From Paracoccaceae bacterium (GTDB taxonomy: Bacteria > Pseudomonadota > Alphaproteobacteria > Rhodobacterales > Rhodobacteraceae): a stretch of 64,000 bases of DNA. Location: positions 1 through 64,000 of the forward strand of contig JAUYQR010000016.1 of the NCBI GenBank assembly GCA_030697175.1. Reading direction: 5' to 3'. A program made the position numbers and the translations under genes. This document shows, piece by piece, positions 1 to 8,640 of the stretch. Each line of letters begins with the position of its first letter. Within the stretch, counting starts at the first letter, position 1. The notes beneath the pieces were generated by a model. It had not been told where the DNA came from. It was given only the letters and a program-made list of their open reading frames with translations, and made no database searches.

Positions 1-133
1 CGGAGAGCCCGGCCCCGGAGAGCCCGGCCCCGGAGAGCCCGGCCCCGGAGAGCCCGGCCCCGGAGAGCCCGGCCCCGGAGAGCCCGGCCCCGGAGAGCCC
101 GGCCCCGGAGAGCCCGGCCCCGGAGAGCCCGGC
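1..133. repeat. 15-bp tandem repeat, about 8.9 perfect copies
   Basis: The unit CGGAGAGCCCGGCCC is repeated head to tail without a mismatch from base 1 to 133: eight full copies and a 13-base partial copy. It lies inside the minus-strand glycosyltransferase and keeps its frame, encoding (G-A-G-L-S)n. The array begins at the first base of the window, so its true length is unknown. It may be a real minisatellite-like expansion or an assembly artefact at a contig end. Confidence 0.95.
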
Positions 134-517
134 ATTGCCGAAAAACCGCCAGGTCAGCGTGATCGCCGTGGCATCGGGCAGCGCGGCCAAGAGATCGCCC
201 ACCGTCCGCCCTCCAACATGGATGTTCACGAACTCATCAATGTCGAAATACAAGACCCAGTCCGCGCCCCGCACCAAAGGATGCCGATCCGCCAGCTTCA
301 ATGCGGCCCATTGCGGGCCTTCCTTGTGCGGCCCGTCATTCCGGACATGGGTCAGCCAGCCCATCGCCTCCAGCCGGTCCAGCATCGCATCCGTGCCATC
401 GGTGCAATCGTTTGAAAACACCAGAAAATCGGTGAAACCACAGGCCCGGTGATGCGCCAGCCATTCCAGCAGGAACGACGCCTCGTTCCTGACCGTCAGC
501 ACGGCCGTCACCCGCAT
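1..517 (-). CDS. Family 2-type glycosyltransferase, partial, running into a GAGLS repeat
   Basis: Translating the minus strand from the ATG at 517 gives a protein opening MRVTAVLTVRNEASFLLEWL, followed by an acidic metal-binding-type segment (YFDIDEF) near residue 100 and WRFFGNA near residue 128. This pattern fits the Glyco_tranf_2_4 family often found in Rhodobacteraceae surface-polysaccharide genes: a nucleotide-sugar transferase acting at the inner membrane or cytoplasm. After about 128 ordinary residues the chain becomes a GAGLS pentapeptide repeat to the edge, where the family would normally continue the catalytic fold. The gene is therefore partial and its 3' end may be mis-assembled. 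It lies downstream of gcdH on the same strand. Family assignment is from motifs only; the donor and acceptor sugars are unknown. Confidence 0.72.
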   Translation of the reverse strand, partial: MRVTAVLTVRNEASFLLEWLAHHRACGFTDFLVFSNDCTDGTDAMLDRLEAMGWLTHVRNDGPHKEGPQWAALKLADRHPLVRGADWVLYFDIDEFVNIHVGGRTVGDLLAALPDATAITLTWRFFGNAGLSGAGLSGAGLSGAGLSGAGLSGAGLSGAGLSGAGLSGAGLS

Positions 518-530
518 TGCGCCGCCCGTT

Positions 531-560
531 TCTTCTGTTTCAAAATATCCCCGCCGGAGG
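531..560. repeat. Intergenic TCTTCTG..AAATATCC element, copy 1
   Basis: The stretch TTCTTCTGTTTCAAAATATC followed by a GC-rich tract sits in the gap between gcdH and the glycosyltransferase. It matches copies near 3785, 20903, 27573 and 33730. This copy has lost most of the G5/C5 hairpin. Its function is unknown; a terminator or processing element is the simplest idea. Confidence 0.6.
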
Positions 561-621
561 CTCCGACGCCCCAACCCATGCGCCGGTCATGGGTTAGCAC
601 GACCGGCGCCAGCGGGCCAAA

Positions 622-1842
622 TCAGAAAAACGCCTGCAACCCGGTGATCGCGCGGCCGAGGATCAGCGCATGCACGTCATGCGTGCCCTCGTAGGTGTTC
701 ACCGTTTCCAGGTTCACCATGTGGCGCATCACCTGAAAATCCTCCTGGATTCCGTTGCCGCCATGCATGTCCCGCGCCCAGCGCGCAGCGTCCAGCGCCT
801 TGCCACAATTGTTGCGCTTGACGATGGAAATCATCTCCGGCGCCGCGTTCGCCTCATCCAGCAGCCGACCCACGCGCAAGCTGCCCTGCAGCCCCAGCGA
901 AATCTCGGTCATCATGTTCGCGAGCTTCAACTGGAACAGCTGCGTCTGCGCCAAGGGTCGCCCGAACTGCTTGCGGTCCAGCCCGTACTGCCGCGCCGCG
1001 TGCATGCAGAACTCCGCCGCCCCCATCACGCCCCAGGAAATCCCGTAACGCGCCCGGTTCAGGCAGCCGAACGGCCCCTTCAGGCCTTCGACGAAGGGCA
1101 GCAGCGCATCTTCGCCCACTTCCACGTCCTTCATCACGATCTCGCCCGTGATGCTGGCGCGCAACGACAGCTTGCCCCCGACCTTCGGCGCCGAAAGCCC
1201 CGTCATGCCTTTCTCAAGCACAAATCCCTTGATCTTGCCGCCATGCGTTTCGGACTTCGCCCAGACCACGAACACATCCGCGATCGGCGCGTTCGAGATC
1301 CACATCTTCGCGCCGTTCAGCACATAGCCATTGGCCGTCTTCTTCGCCGTGGTCTTCATGCCCGCCGGGTCGCTGCCTGCATCCGGCTCGGTCAGCCCGA
1401 AACAGCCGATCCACTCGCCGCTCGCCAGCTTTGGCAGGAACTTCATCCGCTGCGCTTCGGTGCCATAGGCGTAGATCGGATACATCACCAGGCTCGACTG
1501 CACGCTCATCATGCTGCGATAGCCGCTGTCGACCCGCTCCACTTCGCGCGCCACCAGCCCGTAGGCCACATAGCTGGCCCCCAGCCCGCCATATTCCTCC
1601 GGCACCGTCACGCCCAAGAGGCCCATTTCCCCCATCTCGCGAAAGATGCCGGGGTCCGTCGTCTCGTCGCGGTAGGCTGCCACGACGCGCGGCTGCAACT
1701 TTTCCTGCGCATAGGCCCGCGCGCCGTCGCGCAGCATCCGCTCTTCCTCGGTCAGTTGATCCTCCAGCCGGAACGGGTCTTCCCAGTCGAACCGCCCCAG
1801 ATCCGGCGCGTCCTTCGGTTTCAGCTTCGGTGCGTCCAGCAT
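622..1842 (-). CDS. gcdH: Glutaryl-CoA dehydrogenase
   Basis: This 406-residue acyl-CoA dehydrogenase oxidatively decarboxylates glutaryl-CoA to crotonyl-CoA in lysine/tryptophan degradation, passing electrons to ETF in the cytoplasm. The N-terminal helical domain ([16 protein letters not shown]), the flavin-binding middle segment ([13 protein letters not shown]) and the C-terminal helical domain are all present. The C-terminal [19 protein letters not shown] block is typical of GcdH rather than general acyl-CoA dehydrogenases and carries the catalytic Glu near residue 385. I chose the ATG at 1842 because AAGGAG lies 6 nt upstream; an ATG five codons earlier lacks a better site. A LysR gene diverges 91 bp away and probably controls it, as GcdR does in other bacteria. 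Confidence 0.93.
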   Translation of the reverse strand: MLDAPKLKPKDAPDLGRFDWEDPFRLEDQLTEEERMLRDGARAYAQEKLQPRVVAAYRDETTDPGIFREMGEMGLLGVTVPEEYGGLGASYVAYGLVAREVERVDSGYRSMMSVQSSLVMYPIYAYGTEAQRMKFLPKLASGEWIGCFGLTEPDAGSDPAGMKTTAKKTANGYVLNGAKMWISNAPIADVFVVWAKSETHGGKIKGFVLEKGMTGLSAPKVGGKLSLRASITGEIVMKDVEVGEDALLPFVEGLKGPFGCLNRARYGISWGVMGAAEFCMHAARQYGLDRKQFGRPLAQTQLFQLKLANMMTEISLGLQGSLRVGRLLDEANAAPEMISIVKRNNCGKALDAARWARDMHGGNGIQEDFQVMRHMVNLETVNTYEGTHDVHALILGRAITGLQAFF

Positions 1843-1933
1843 GGCAATCTCCTTCATTCTTGCGCAAAGGATTGCACGAAACGCGCGTCCGTTCTATCGA
1901 AACCCTGTCGCCGGTTCATGAGGAAAACTCATA

Positions 1934-2875
1934 ATGCTTCCCCGCCGCTACCTGCCCTCGATCGCCGCGCTGATGGCGCTGGAATCGGTCGCCCGCCTCG
2001 GCACCGCCTCGGCCGCCGCCGAGGAACTGGCGCTGACCCAAGGCGCGATCAGCCGCGCCCTCAAATCCCTCGAAGACCAGCTTGGCGTGACGCTTCTCAA
2101 CCGCGACCGTCAGCGCCTGCGCCTCAATCCTGCCGCCGAGGATTACGTGGCCGAGGTCCGCCGCGCCCTTGAAATGCTCGCCTCCGCCTCGCTCACCCTG
2201 CGCGCCAACCCCACCGGCGGCAGCCTGAACCTTGCCATCCTGCCCGCCTTCGGCATGCACTGGCTCGCCCCCCGCCTCGCCTCCTTCGCCCGCGCGCACC
2301 CCGAGGTCACGGTGAACCTCTCCACCCGCCTGCGCCCCTTCGATTTCGAAGGCTCGGGCTTTGACGCCGCCATCCACTATGGCCGGCAGGATTGGCCCGG
2401 CGTCGATTACCTGAAACTCATGGACGAAGACATCCTCGCCGTCGCCGCCCCCTCCCTCACCGGCCCCCTTGCGCGCCCCGAAGACATCCTCGCCCACCCG
2501 CTTTTGCAGATGCAAAGCCGCCCCGGCGACTGGGGCCGCTGGCTTGCCCATCACGGGCTGCCCGGCCAGCGCCCGCCCGGCATGATGTTCGACCAGTTTG
2601 CCACCCTGACCCAAGGCGCGGTCCACGGCCTCGGCCTTGCCCTCATTCCCACCTTCCTCATCCAGCGCGAACTGGCCGAGGCGCGCCTGATCCCGATCCA
2701 CGGCCCCGCGATCCCCGCCTTGGGCAGCTACCACCTCGTCTGGCCGCACAACCGCCCGGCCCGCGGCCCGCTCACCTCGTTCCGCGCCTGGGCCGCCACC
2801 GAGGCCCACAATGCCACCTTGACCACACCCGCCGCCCCGGCCAACCATGCGGTATCCGAACGGAGCATCCCGTGA
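1934..2875 (+). CDS. LysR-family transcriptional regulator (GcvA-like)
   Basis: 313 residues with an N-terminal winged helix-turn-helix (about residues 8-65: ALESVARLGTASAAAEELAL.. then AISRALKSLEDQLGVTLLNR) and a C-terminal substrate-binding-like effector domain. The effector domain ends in the GLGLALIPTFLI segment usual for the GcvA/AmpR branch. It diverges from gcdH, so the glutaryl-CoA dehydrogenase gene is the obvious target; that is inference from position. Its stop overlaps the GTG start of the next gene (GTGA), so it may also be co-transcribed with the molybdo-enzyme maturation cassette. The co-inducer cannot be read from sequence. Confidence 0.88.
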   Translation: MLPRRYLPSIAALMALESVARLGTASAAAEELALTQGAISRALKSLEDQLGVTLLNRDRQRLRLNPAAEDYVAEVRRALEMLASASLTLRANPTGGSLNLAILPAFGMHWLAPRLASFARAHPEVTVNLSTRLRPFDFEGSGFDAAIHYGRQDWPGVDYLKLMDEDILAVAAPSLTGPLARPEDILAHPLLQMQSRPGDWGRWLAHHGLPGQRPPGMMFDQFATLTQGAVHGLGLALIPTFLIQRELAEARLIPIHGPAIPALGSYHLVWPHNRPARGPLTSFRAWAATEAHNATLTTPAAPANHAVSERSIP

Positions 2876-3783
2876 CCGCCACCCCCACCTCGATCGACGC
2901 CGTCGAAACCTTGCTGGCAGGCCAGGGCTATGTCGCCTCTCGCGCCCTCGCCACCGTGGTCTTCCTGTCCCTGAAACTCGGCCGCCCGCTGTTTCTCGAA
3001 GGCGAGGCCGGTGTTGGCAAGACCGAGATCGCCAAGGCCATCGCCACAGCCCTTGGCCGCCGCCTGATCCGCCTGCAATGCTACGAAGGCCTGGACGCCG
3101 CCTCCGCCGTGGCCGAATGGAACTTCGCCGCCCAGATGATCGCGATCCGCACTGCCGAGGCGACCGGGGCAGGCGACCGCGACGCCCTCAGAACCGAGCT
3201 TTTCACCGAAGACTACCTGATCGAACGCCCGCTCCTTGCCGCGATGCGGCCGCAACCGGGCGGCGCGCCGGTCCTCCTGATCGACGAGCTTGACCGCACC
3301 GACGAGCCGTTCGAGGCCTTCCTTCTCGAAGCCCTCTCCGATTTCCAGGTCACGATCCCCGAACTTGGCACCATAAAGGCCCCTGAACCGCCGATCGTGA
3401 TCCTCACCTCCAACCGCACGCGCGAAGTGCATGATGCCCTGAAACGCCGCTGCCTCTACCATTGGGTCGAATACCCCGATTTCCAGCGCGAACTGGCCAT
3501 CCTCCACTCCCGCGCCCCCGAAGCCAGCGCCAGCCTCAGCCGCGAGGTGGTGGGCTTCGTGCAGGCCCTGCGCCGCGAAGATCTGTTCAAAAGGCCGGGC
3601 GTCGCCGAAACCATCGACTGGGCAAAATGCCTCCTCGCCCTCGATGTGGTGCAACTGTCGCCCGAAGTCATCGCCGACACCCTGGGCGCAATCCTGAAAT
3701 ACCAGGACGACATCCAGAAGCTGCAAGGGTCCGAGGCCGCCCGCCTTCTTGACACCGTGCGCCGCGACCTGACCACCGCCTGA
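2872..3783 (+). CDS. coxD: MoxR-family AAA+ ATPase (CoxD-like)
   Basis: 303 residues from a GTG start that overlaps the LysR stop codon; GGAG sits 7 nt upstream. Walker A (GEAGVGKT, residues 44-51) and Walker B (LLIDELD, about 135-141) are intact, and NRTREVHDALKRRC matches the sensor/arginine-finger region of MoxR proteins. In carbon-monoxide dehydrogenase clusters CoxD is a MoxR ATPase that works with the VWA protein CoxE to build the active-site metal cluster. The CoxE-type gene two positions downstream makes that role likely here. It is in the cytoplasm. The symbol is by analogy; the hydroxylase it serves is not in the window. Confidence 0.82.
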   Translation: MTATPTSIDAVETLLAGQGYVASRALATVVFLSLKLGRPLFLEGEAGVGKTEIAKAIATALGRRLIRLQCYEGLDAASAVAEWNFAAQMIAIRTAEATGAGDRDALRTELFTEDYLIERPLLAAMRPQPGGAPVLLIDELDRTDEPFEAFLLEALSDFQVTIPELGTIKAPEPPIVILTSNRTREVHDALKRRCLYHWVEYPDFQRELAILHSRAPEASASLSREVVGFVQALRREDLFKRPGVAETIDWAKCLLALDVVQLSPEVIADTLGAILKYQDDIQKLQGSEAARLLDTVRRDLTTA

Positions 3784-3789
3784 GTGTCT

Positions 3790-3836
3790 TCTGTTTGAAA
3801 ATATCCTCGGGGGTCCGGGGGCAGACAGCCCCCGGC
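3790..3836. repeat. Intergenic TCTTCTG..AAATATCC element, copy 2
   Basis: Just after the moxR stop: TCTTCTGTTTGAAAATATCC, then CGGGGGTCCGGGGGC, a short loop, and GCCCCCGG. The GGGGGC/GCCCCC arms can form a hairpin. It is nearly identical to the copy at 27563-27612 on the other strand. In gene direction the TCTTCTG block comes first and the hairpin second. It separates moxR from the MBL gene and may lower read-through. Confidence 0.65.
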
Positions 3837-3862
3837 GCCAGCCCAGAAGCCGAAGGCCCGCC

Positions 3863-4717
3863 ATGCACCTGCGCATCCTCACCCCGCACCCAGGCATCCT
3901 CGCCTTCTACGATGGCCGCGTCCCCGGCTATCGTTTCGCCGAACGCGACAATTGGGTGGATGACGGCGCATTGTCGCTGGGCATCGCCAGTTACGCCCTG
4001 ATCCTCGGTGACGAGGCGCTGGTCTACGATACCGGCACCACCCTCGCGCACGGCCACGCCATCCGCACGCACCTCGAAAGCATCGGCATCCGCCACCTCC
4101 GCGTCATCCTCAGCCACTGGCACCGCGACCACATCGCCGGCACCGAAGCCTTCGCGGATACCGAGATCATCGCCTCCGCCCAGACCGCCGCCCACCTCGT
4201 CGCGCAGCGGGCAAACCTCGAATCCGACACCCGCTGGCCGCCGATCCGCCCGCTGGTCGCACCCACCACCACCTACAAGGGCCACCTCACCCTGGCCCTC
4301 GGCCCGACCCGGGTCGCCCTCATCCACGTCAACATCCACTCCGACGATGCAACCGTCCTCTGGCTGCCCGACGCCCGCATCCTCCTCGCCGGCGACACGG
4401 TCGAGGACACCGTCACCTACGTCGCCGAACCCGACCACCTCGCCACCCACCTCACCGACCTCGCCCGCCTCAAGGCGCTCTTTCCCCGTCACATCCTGCC
4501 CTGTCACGGCGACCCCGACGTGATCGCCTCGGGCGGCTATGGCCCCGGCCTGATCGAGGCCACCCTCCGCTACGTCACCCACCTCACAAGCCGCACCGAC
4601 ACGCCGCTGCAAGACCTGCTCGCCGCCGACCTCGCCGCCGGCAACCTCACCTGGTTCGCGCCCTACTTAGAAATCCACCGCCTGAACCTCGCCCGGGTCC
4701 GCGCCGATGCCCGCTGA
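3863..4717 (+). CDS. MBL-fold metallo-hydrolase
   Basis: 284 residues with the metallo-beta-lactamase metal-binding motif SHWHRDH near residues 84-90 (HxHxDH), the later LLAGDTVEDTV aspartate segment and the PCHGD histidine near residue 215. Such enzymes bind two Zn/Fe ions and hydrolyse esters, thioesters or related bonds; the substrate cannot be inferred. It lies between the MoxR and CoxE-like genes and its last 11 bp overlap the latter, so it is translationally linked to the cassette. No signal peptide is evident, which points to a cytoplasmic protein. Confidence 0.85.
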   Translation: MHLRILTPHPGILAFYDGRVPGYRFAERDNWVDDGALSLGIASYALILGDEALVYDTGTTLAHGHAIRTHLESIGIRHLRVILSHWHRDHIAGTEAFADTEIIASAQTAAHLVAQRANLESDTRWPPIRPLVAPTTTYKGHLTLALGPTRVALIHVNIHSDDATVLWLPDARILLAGDTVEDTVTYVAEPDHLATHLTDLARLKALFPRHILPCHGDPDVIASGGYGPGLIEATLRYVTHLTSRTDTPLQDLLAADLAAGNLTWFAPYLEIHRLNLARVRADAR

Positions 4718-5969
4718 CTACGCCCCGCTCGACCTGCCCGAAGACGGCAAGCTGGCGCACAACATCACCCATTTCGCCCGCGCGCTCCGCAAGGCGGGCC
4801 TGCCGATCGGCCCCGGCCGTGTCGTCGACACCATCCGCGCCGTCGAAGCGGCAGGCTTCACCGACCGCACCGATTTCTACCACGTCCTGCAGGCCTGCCT
4901 CGTCAGCCGCCCCGAGGAACGCCGCGTGTTCCGCGAGGTGTTTCGCCTGTTCTGGCGTGACCCGCGCTACCTTGAACACATGATGTCGATGCTTCTGCCG
5001 CAGATCCGCGGCGTGCAGGAAGACCGCCCCGCCGCCCCCGCCGAACGCCGCGCCGCCGAGGCGCTGCTTGACGGCACCACCCCGCCCCCTGCGCCGCACA
5101 CCGATTCCCCACCGGGCGACGAGATCGAGATCGACGCCACCGCCACCATGTCGGCCGAAGAACGCCTCCGCACGCTCGACTTCGAACTGATGTCCGTGGC
5201 CGAAATGGCCGATGCCAGGCGCATGTTGTCGCGCCTGTCGCTGCCGGTGAAACCCCTCGTCACCCGCCGCAACCGCACAAGCCTGACCGGCCCCACGATC
5301 GACCTGCGCCAGACCCTGCGCCTCTCGCTCCGCCACGGTGGCGAGATCACCCGCCTTGCCCGCAAGGCCCCCGTCACGCGCTGGCCGAACCTCGTCGTCC
5401 TTTGCGACATCTCGGGCTCGATGTCGGACTATTCCCGCATGGTCCTTCACTTCGTCCATGCCGTTGCCAACCGCAAAGGCCAGGGCTGGGCGCGCGTCCA
5501 CGCCTTCACCTTCGGCACCCGGCTGACCAACATCACCCGCCACCTCAAGACCCGCGACGTTGATGCCGCCCTCAACGCCGCCGGGGCCGAGGCGCAGGAT
5601 TGGTCGGGCGGCACCCGCATCGGCGCCAGCCTCCGCGCCTTCAACCGCGACTGGTCGCGCCGGGTTCTGGGGCAGGGGGCGGTCGTGCTCCTTATCACCG
5701 ACGGCCTCGACCGCGATCCGACCGGGGCGCTGGCCGCCGAAATGCAGCGCCTGCACCTGTCCTGCCGCCGCCTGATCTGGCTTAACCCGCTGCTGCGCTG
5801 GACCGGCTTTGCCCCCAAGGCCAGCGGCATCCGCGCCATGCTGCCCCATGTCGACAGTTTTCGCGCCAGCCATTCCATAGCCTCGCTCGAAGACCTTGGC
5901 CGCGCGATCTCCGATCCCGGCGACACCGGCGAAAAGGCGCGCCTCATGGCGCTCATCGGGCCGGGCTGA
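4707..5969 (+). CDS. coxE: CoxE-type von Willebrand factor A domain protein
   Basis: 420 residues. The C-terminal half carries a VWA domain with the MIDAS motif DISGSMSDYS (about residue 233 onward), followed by RVHAFTFGTRLTNITRHL and a conserved TDGLDRDPTG. The N-terminal half (HFARALRKAGLPIGPGRV) is typical of the VWA_CoxE family. In the CO dehydrogenase system CoxE partners the MoxR ATPase CoxD to mature the Mo/Cu centre. The start overlaps the MBL gene by 11 bp. Together with XdhC and the molybdopterin-binding protein downstream, this supports a role in maturing a xanthine dehydrogenase/CO dehydrogenase-family enzyme. Confidence 0.85.
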   Translation: MPADYAPLDLPEDGKLAHNITHFARALRKAGLPIGPGRVVDTIRAVEAAGFTDRTDFYHVLQACLVSRPEERRVFREVFRLFWRDPRYLEHMMSMLLPQIRGVQEDRPAAPAERRAAEALLDGTTPPPAPHTDSPPGDEIEIDATATMSAEERLRTLDFELMSVAEMADARRMLSRLSLPVKPLVTRRNRTSLTGPTIDLRQTLRLSLRHGGEITRLARKAPVTRWPNLVVLCDISGSMSDYSRMVLHFVHAVANRKGQGWARVHAFTFGTRLTNITRHLKTRDVDAALNAAGAEAQDWSGGTRIGASLRAFNRDWSRRVLGQGAVVLLITDGLDRDPTGALAAEMQRLHLSCRRLIWLNPLLRWTGFAPKASGIRAMLPHVDSFRASHSIASLEDLGRAISDPGDTGEKARLMALIGPG

Positions 5970-6147
5970 CTGGCCAGAACGGCCCGATCAATGCTAAGCG
6001 AACAATAACCCGACGCTATCGCCTTTCGCGGCCGTGATATCGCTTATCACCGCGATGGCGCGCTTTCGTCAGGGCCGAGAAAGGCCTGCCACGGAACCGA
6101 TGCGAATCATTGGGCGTTGTGCATGGTCTGGCAGAAGAGGATTTGTC

Positions 6148-8514
6148 ATGAGAAGACTATTGATTTCCACAACGGCGCTGTCCGTAGCCATGTCGCCCAT
6201 GGGAACGCTCCCGGGTTTTGCCCAGACGCTTGCCGAAGACGGCTCGGTTCTGGCGCCGGATGGTTCGGTGCTCTGCATCCCGACCGCCGACCTGCCATGC
6301 GACATTGACGCAATCACCGCCGCGCTGGCCGAAGCCGAGGCTGCCAAGGCAGCAGCCGCCGAAGCCGCCGCTGCCGCCGCCGCAGCCACAGCCGCCGCCG
6401 CCGCCGCGACCGAAGCAACTGCCGTAGAAGCCCGGCAGGCCGAAGAGGCCGCCGCCGCCGCTGTCGAGGCCGAGGCGCAGGCTGCTGTCGCCGCTGACGC
6501 CGCCGCCGCCGCCGAAGCTGATGCAAACGCCCAAGCCGAGGCCGAAGCCGCCGCTGCGGCCGCTGTCGAAGCCCAGGCCGCCGCCGATGCCGCCGCCGCC
6601 GAAGCCGAGGCCCAGGCCCAGGTCCAGGCCGAAGCCGAAGCCGCCGCCACGGCAGCCGAGGCAGACGCCGCCACCGCAGCCGCTGCGCAAGTCGAGGCCG
6701 AAGCCGCCGCAGGCGCGGTCGAACCGGCCCTGGTTGAAGAACCCGCAGCGGAACAACCCGCCGTTGTAGAGCAGCCCGCCGTCGAAGAGCCGGTAGCCGA
6801 AGAGCCGGTGGCTGAAGAGCCTGCGATTGAAGCGCCGGTCGCCGAAGAGCCGGTAGCCGAAGAGCCGGTCGTCGAAGAGCCGGTTGCAGAAGAGCCGGTT
6901 GCAGAACAGCCTGTGCTTGAAGATCCAGTTGCAGAACAGCCTGCGGTCGAAGAACCTGTGGCAGAAGAACCTGTGGCAGAAGAACCTGCGGTCGAAGAAC
7001 CCGCAGTCGATGTGCCGGCCACCGAAGTCCCTGTGGTCGAAGACCCTGTCGTCGAAGACCCGGCTGTGGAAGACCCGGCTGTGGAAGAACCGGCTGTGGA
7101 AGAACCCGCAACCGAAGCCGAGGCAGGTGTCGAAGCGGCACCGGCAGATCCCGAAGCCGCAGCCGCCGCTGACGCCGCCGCGTTTTCGCAAGCCGAAGCC
7201 GAGCTTGCGGTCACCGACGACGGCCAGGTGGTTGATCCGGCCGCTGGTCTTGCCACCGCGCCCGAAGATCCGGCGGTTGCCGAAGCAGAGCCGGTTGACG
7301 CACCCGAAGTGACCGAAACGCAGGTGGAAACGCTGACCAACCTGCTGTCTGCTGACCCCACGGCAGTTGACCGGGCCACCCTTGGCGCTGCCGAAACCCT
7401 GGCCGAACAGCCGGCCCCGGCCGAAGGCACCTCGCTTTTGGAAACCGAAGCACCAGCCGCCGCCGTTAGCGCGGTCACCGAGGTGCTGACCACCGATAAC
7501 GTCCGCACCTCGGGCGAAGAGTTCGCGGCCGCCCCGGTCGCCGTGTCGGAAGGCAAACGCAACAAGCTGTCCGATCTGGAAAAGGCGGGGCTTGTGGTGC
7601 TTGGCGCGCTGACCGTGGGCGCGCTGATCCGTGCGGCCCAGCCGCCGGCTGACGGTGGTCAGGTCGTGAACGAAGGCCCGGTTGACGGGGTGGGTGGCGG
7701 TCGTGTCGTCTCCAACACCGGCGACCGCGTGATCGTGCTGCAACCTGACGGCACCTACCGCGTGCTGAAGGATGACGATTCGATCATCCGCCAGCCCGGC
7801 TCCACCGTGCGCACCGAAACCTACGGTGACGGCTCGACCCGCACGATCGTGGAACGCGCCAACGGCACGCAGGTTGTCACGATCCGCGATGCAACCGGCC
7901 GCGTCCTGCGCCGCGCGCAATACGACCGCCTTGGCCGCGAGATGATCCTGATCGACGATCTTGCCGCCGAGGAGGTCGTCTATGTCGAGGATCTGCCAAA
8001 GCCGCGCAAGCGCATCGTCATCTCGTCCAGGGACAATGATGCTGCGCTGAAACGGGAACTTGCTGCCGTCGAAGCCGAACGCGCCGGACGCAAATTCTCG
8101 CTCCGTCAGATCCGCGACATCCCCGAGGTTCGGGCGCTTGCGGCCACGATCGACGTCGAAAGCATCACCTTCGCCAGCGGCTCGTCTGCCATCGCCGCCG
8201 ACGAGGCACGCAATCTGGCCGACCTTGGCCGCGTGATGCAGGATCTGCTGGATGTAAACCCGGCTGAGATCTTCCTCGTGGAAGGTCACACCGACGCCAC
8301 CGGCAAGGCTGCGATGAACCTCGCGCTGTCTGACCGCCGGGCGGAATCGGTGGCGCGGGCACTGACGGAATACTTCGACATTCCGCCGGAAAACATGGTG
8401 ATCCAGGGCTACGGTGAAACCGAGCTTCTGGTCGACACCCAAGCCAACGAACCGCGCAACCGCCGGGTCGAGGTGCGGGTCATCAGCCCGCTGATGCGGA
8501 CCGCCACCCGCTGA
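6148..8514 (+). CDS. OmpA-family protein with Ala-rich and Pro/Glu repeat stalk
   Basis: 788 residues from the ATG at 6148, with AGAGG 7 nt upstream; a longer in-frame ORF starts at 6034 but lacks this site. Layout: signal peptide (about 1-26, cleavage after GFAQ), an Ala/Glu-rich probably helical stretch (about 56-191), imperfect EEPVA/EEPAV pentapeptide repeats (about 195-321), a linker, a hydrophobic segment VVLGALTVGALI (about 483-495), a beta-rich region with YRVLKDDDS-type strands, and a C-terminal OmpA peptidoglycan-binding domain (about 668-781, VEGHTDATG and NRRVEVRV). It probably spans the periplasm and anchors to peptidoglycan. Why it sits inside a molybdo-enzyme maturation cassette is unclear. 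The repeats make it prone to length variation. Confidence 0.82.
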   Translation: MRRLLISTTALSVAMSPMGTLPGFAQTLAEDGSVLAPDGSVLCIPTADLPCDIDAITAALAEAEAAKAAAAEAAAAAAAATAAAAAATEATAVEARQAEEAAAAAVEAEAQAAVAADAAAAAEADANAQAEAEAAAAAAVEAQAAADAAAAEAEAQAQVQAEAEAAATAAEADAATAAAAQVEAEAAAGAVEPALVEEPAAEQPAVVEQPAVEEPVAEEPVAEEPAIEAPVAEEPVAEEPVVEEPVAEEPVAEQPVLEDPVAEQPAVEEPVAEEPVAEEPAVEEPAVDVPATEVPVVEDPVVEDPAVEDPAVEEPAVEEPATEAEAGVEAAPADPEAAAAADAAAFSQAEAELAVTDDGQVVDPAAGLATAPEDPAVAEAEPVDAPEVTETQVETLTNLLSADPTAVDRATLGAAETLAEQPAPAEGTSLLETEAPAAAVSAVTEVLTTDNVRTSGEEFAAAPVAVSEGKRNKLSDLEKAGLVVLGALTVGALIRAAQPPADGGQVVNEGPVDGVGGGRVVSNTGDRVIVLQPDGTYRVLKDDDSIIRQPGSTVRTETYGDGSTRTIVERANGTQVVTIRDATGRVLRRAQYDRLGREMILIDDLAAEEVVYVEDLPKPRKRIVISSRDNDAALKRELAAVEAERAGRKFSLRQIRDIPEVRALAATIDVESITFASGSSAIAADEARNLADLGRVMQDLLDVNPAEIFLVEGHTDATGKAAMNLALSDRRAESVARALTEYFDIPPENMVIQGYGETELLVDTQANEPRNRRVEVRVISPLMRTATR
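6760..7115 (+). repeat. Imperfect 15-bp coding repeats (EEPVA pentapeptides)
   Basis: Within the OmpA-family gene, units such as GAAGAGCCGGTAGCC recur many times in frame with synonymous drift, encoding EEPVA, EEPAV or EDPAV. Drift between units shows this array is older than the perfect array at 1-133. It forms a Pro/Glu-rich extended stalk. Confidence 0.8.
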
Positions 8515-8539
8515 TCCAGCACGGCCTTCACCGAAACAT

Positions 8540-8565
8540 GGGGCGCGGGAGCAATCCTGCGCCCC
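8540..8565 (+). terminator. Hairpin after the OmpA-family gene
   Basis: GGGGCGC and GCGCCCC arms continue through G-T, GGA/TCC pairs to a GCAA tetraloop. It stands 26 bp after the OmpA stop and before xdhC. The following tract is only weakly T-rich, so it may be a partial terminator or a stabilising 3' hairpin. Confidence 0.6.
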
Positions 8566-8640
8566 GTTCCATTCGTGCGGAATCCTCTGGCAAGGGCAGG
8601 GGCGGCAAGCCTATCCTCAGCGCCAACGAAAGGCCCCGCC

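Noticed and set aside
1-133. CRISPR array
   Set aside because: The 15-bp units are contiguous with no spacers and lie in a coding frame.
670-2172. 500-codon plus-strand ORF spanning gcdH antisense and the LysR start
   Set aside because: Crosses two divergent real genes and has no domain.
6069-8442. Long minus-strand Ser/Ala and Phe/Gly-rich ORFs opposite the OmpA gene
   Set aside because: Low-complexity complements of the Ala/Glu codons; the plus strand has the signal peptide and OmpA domain.
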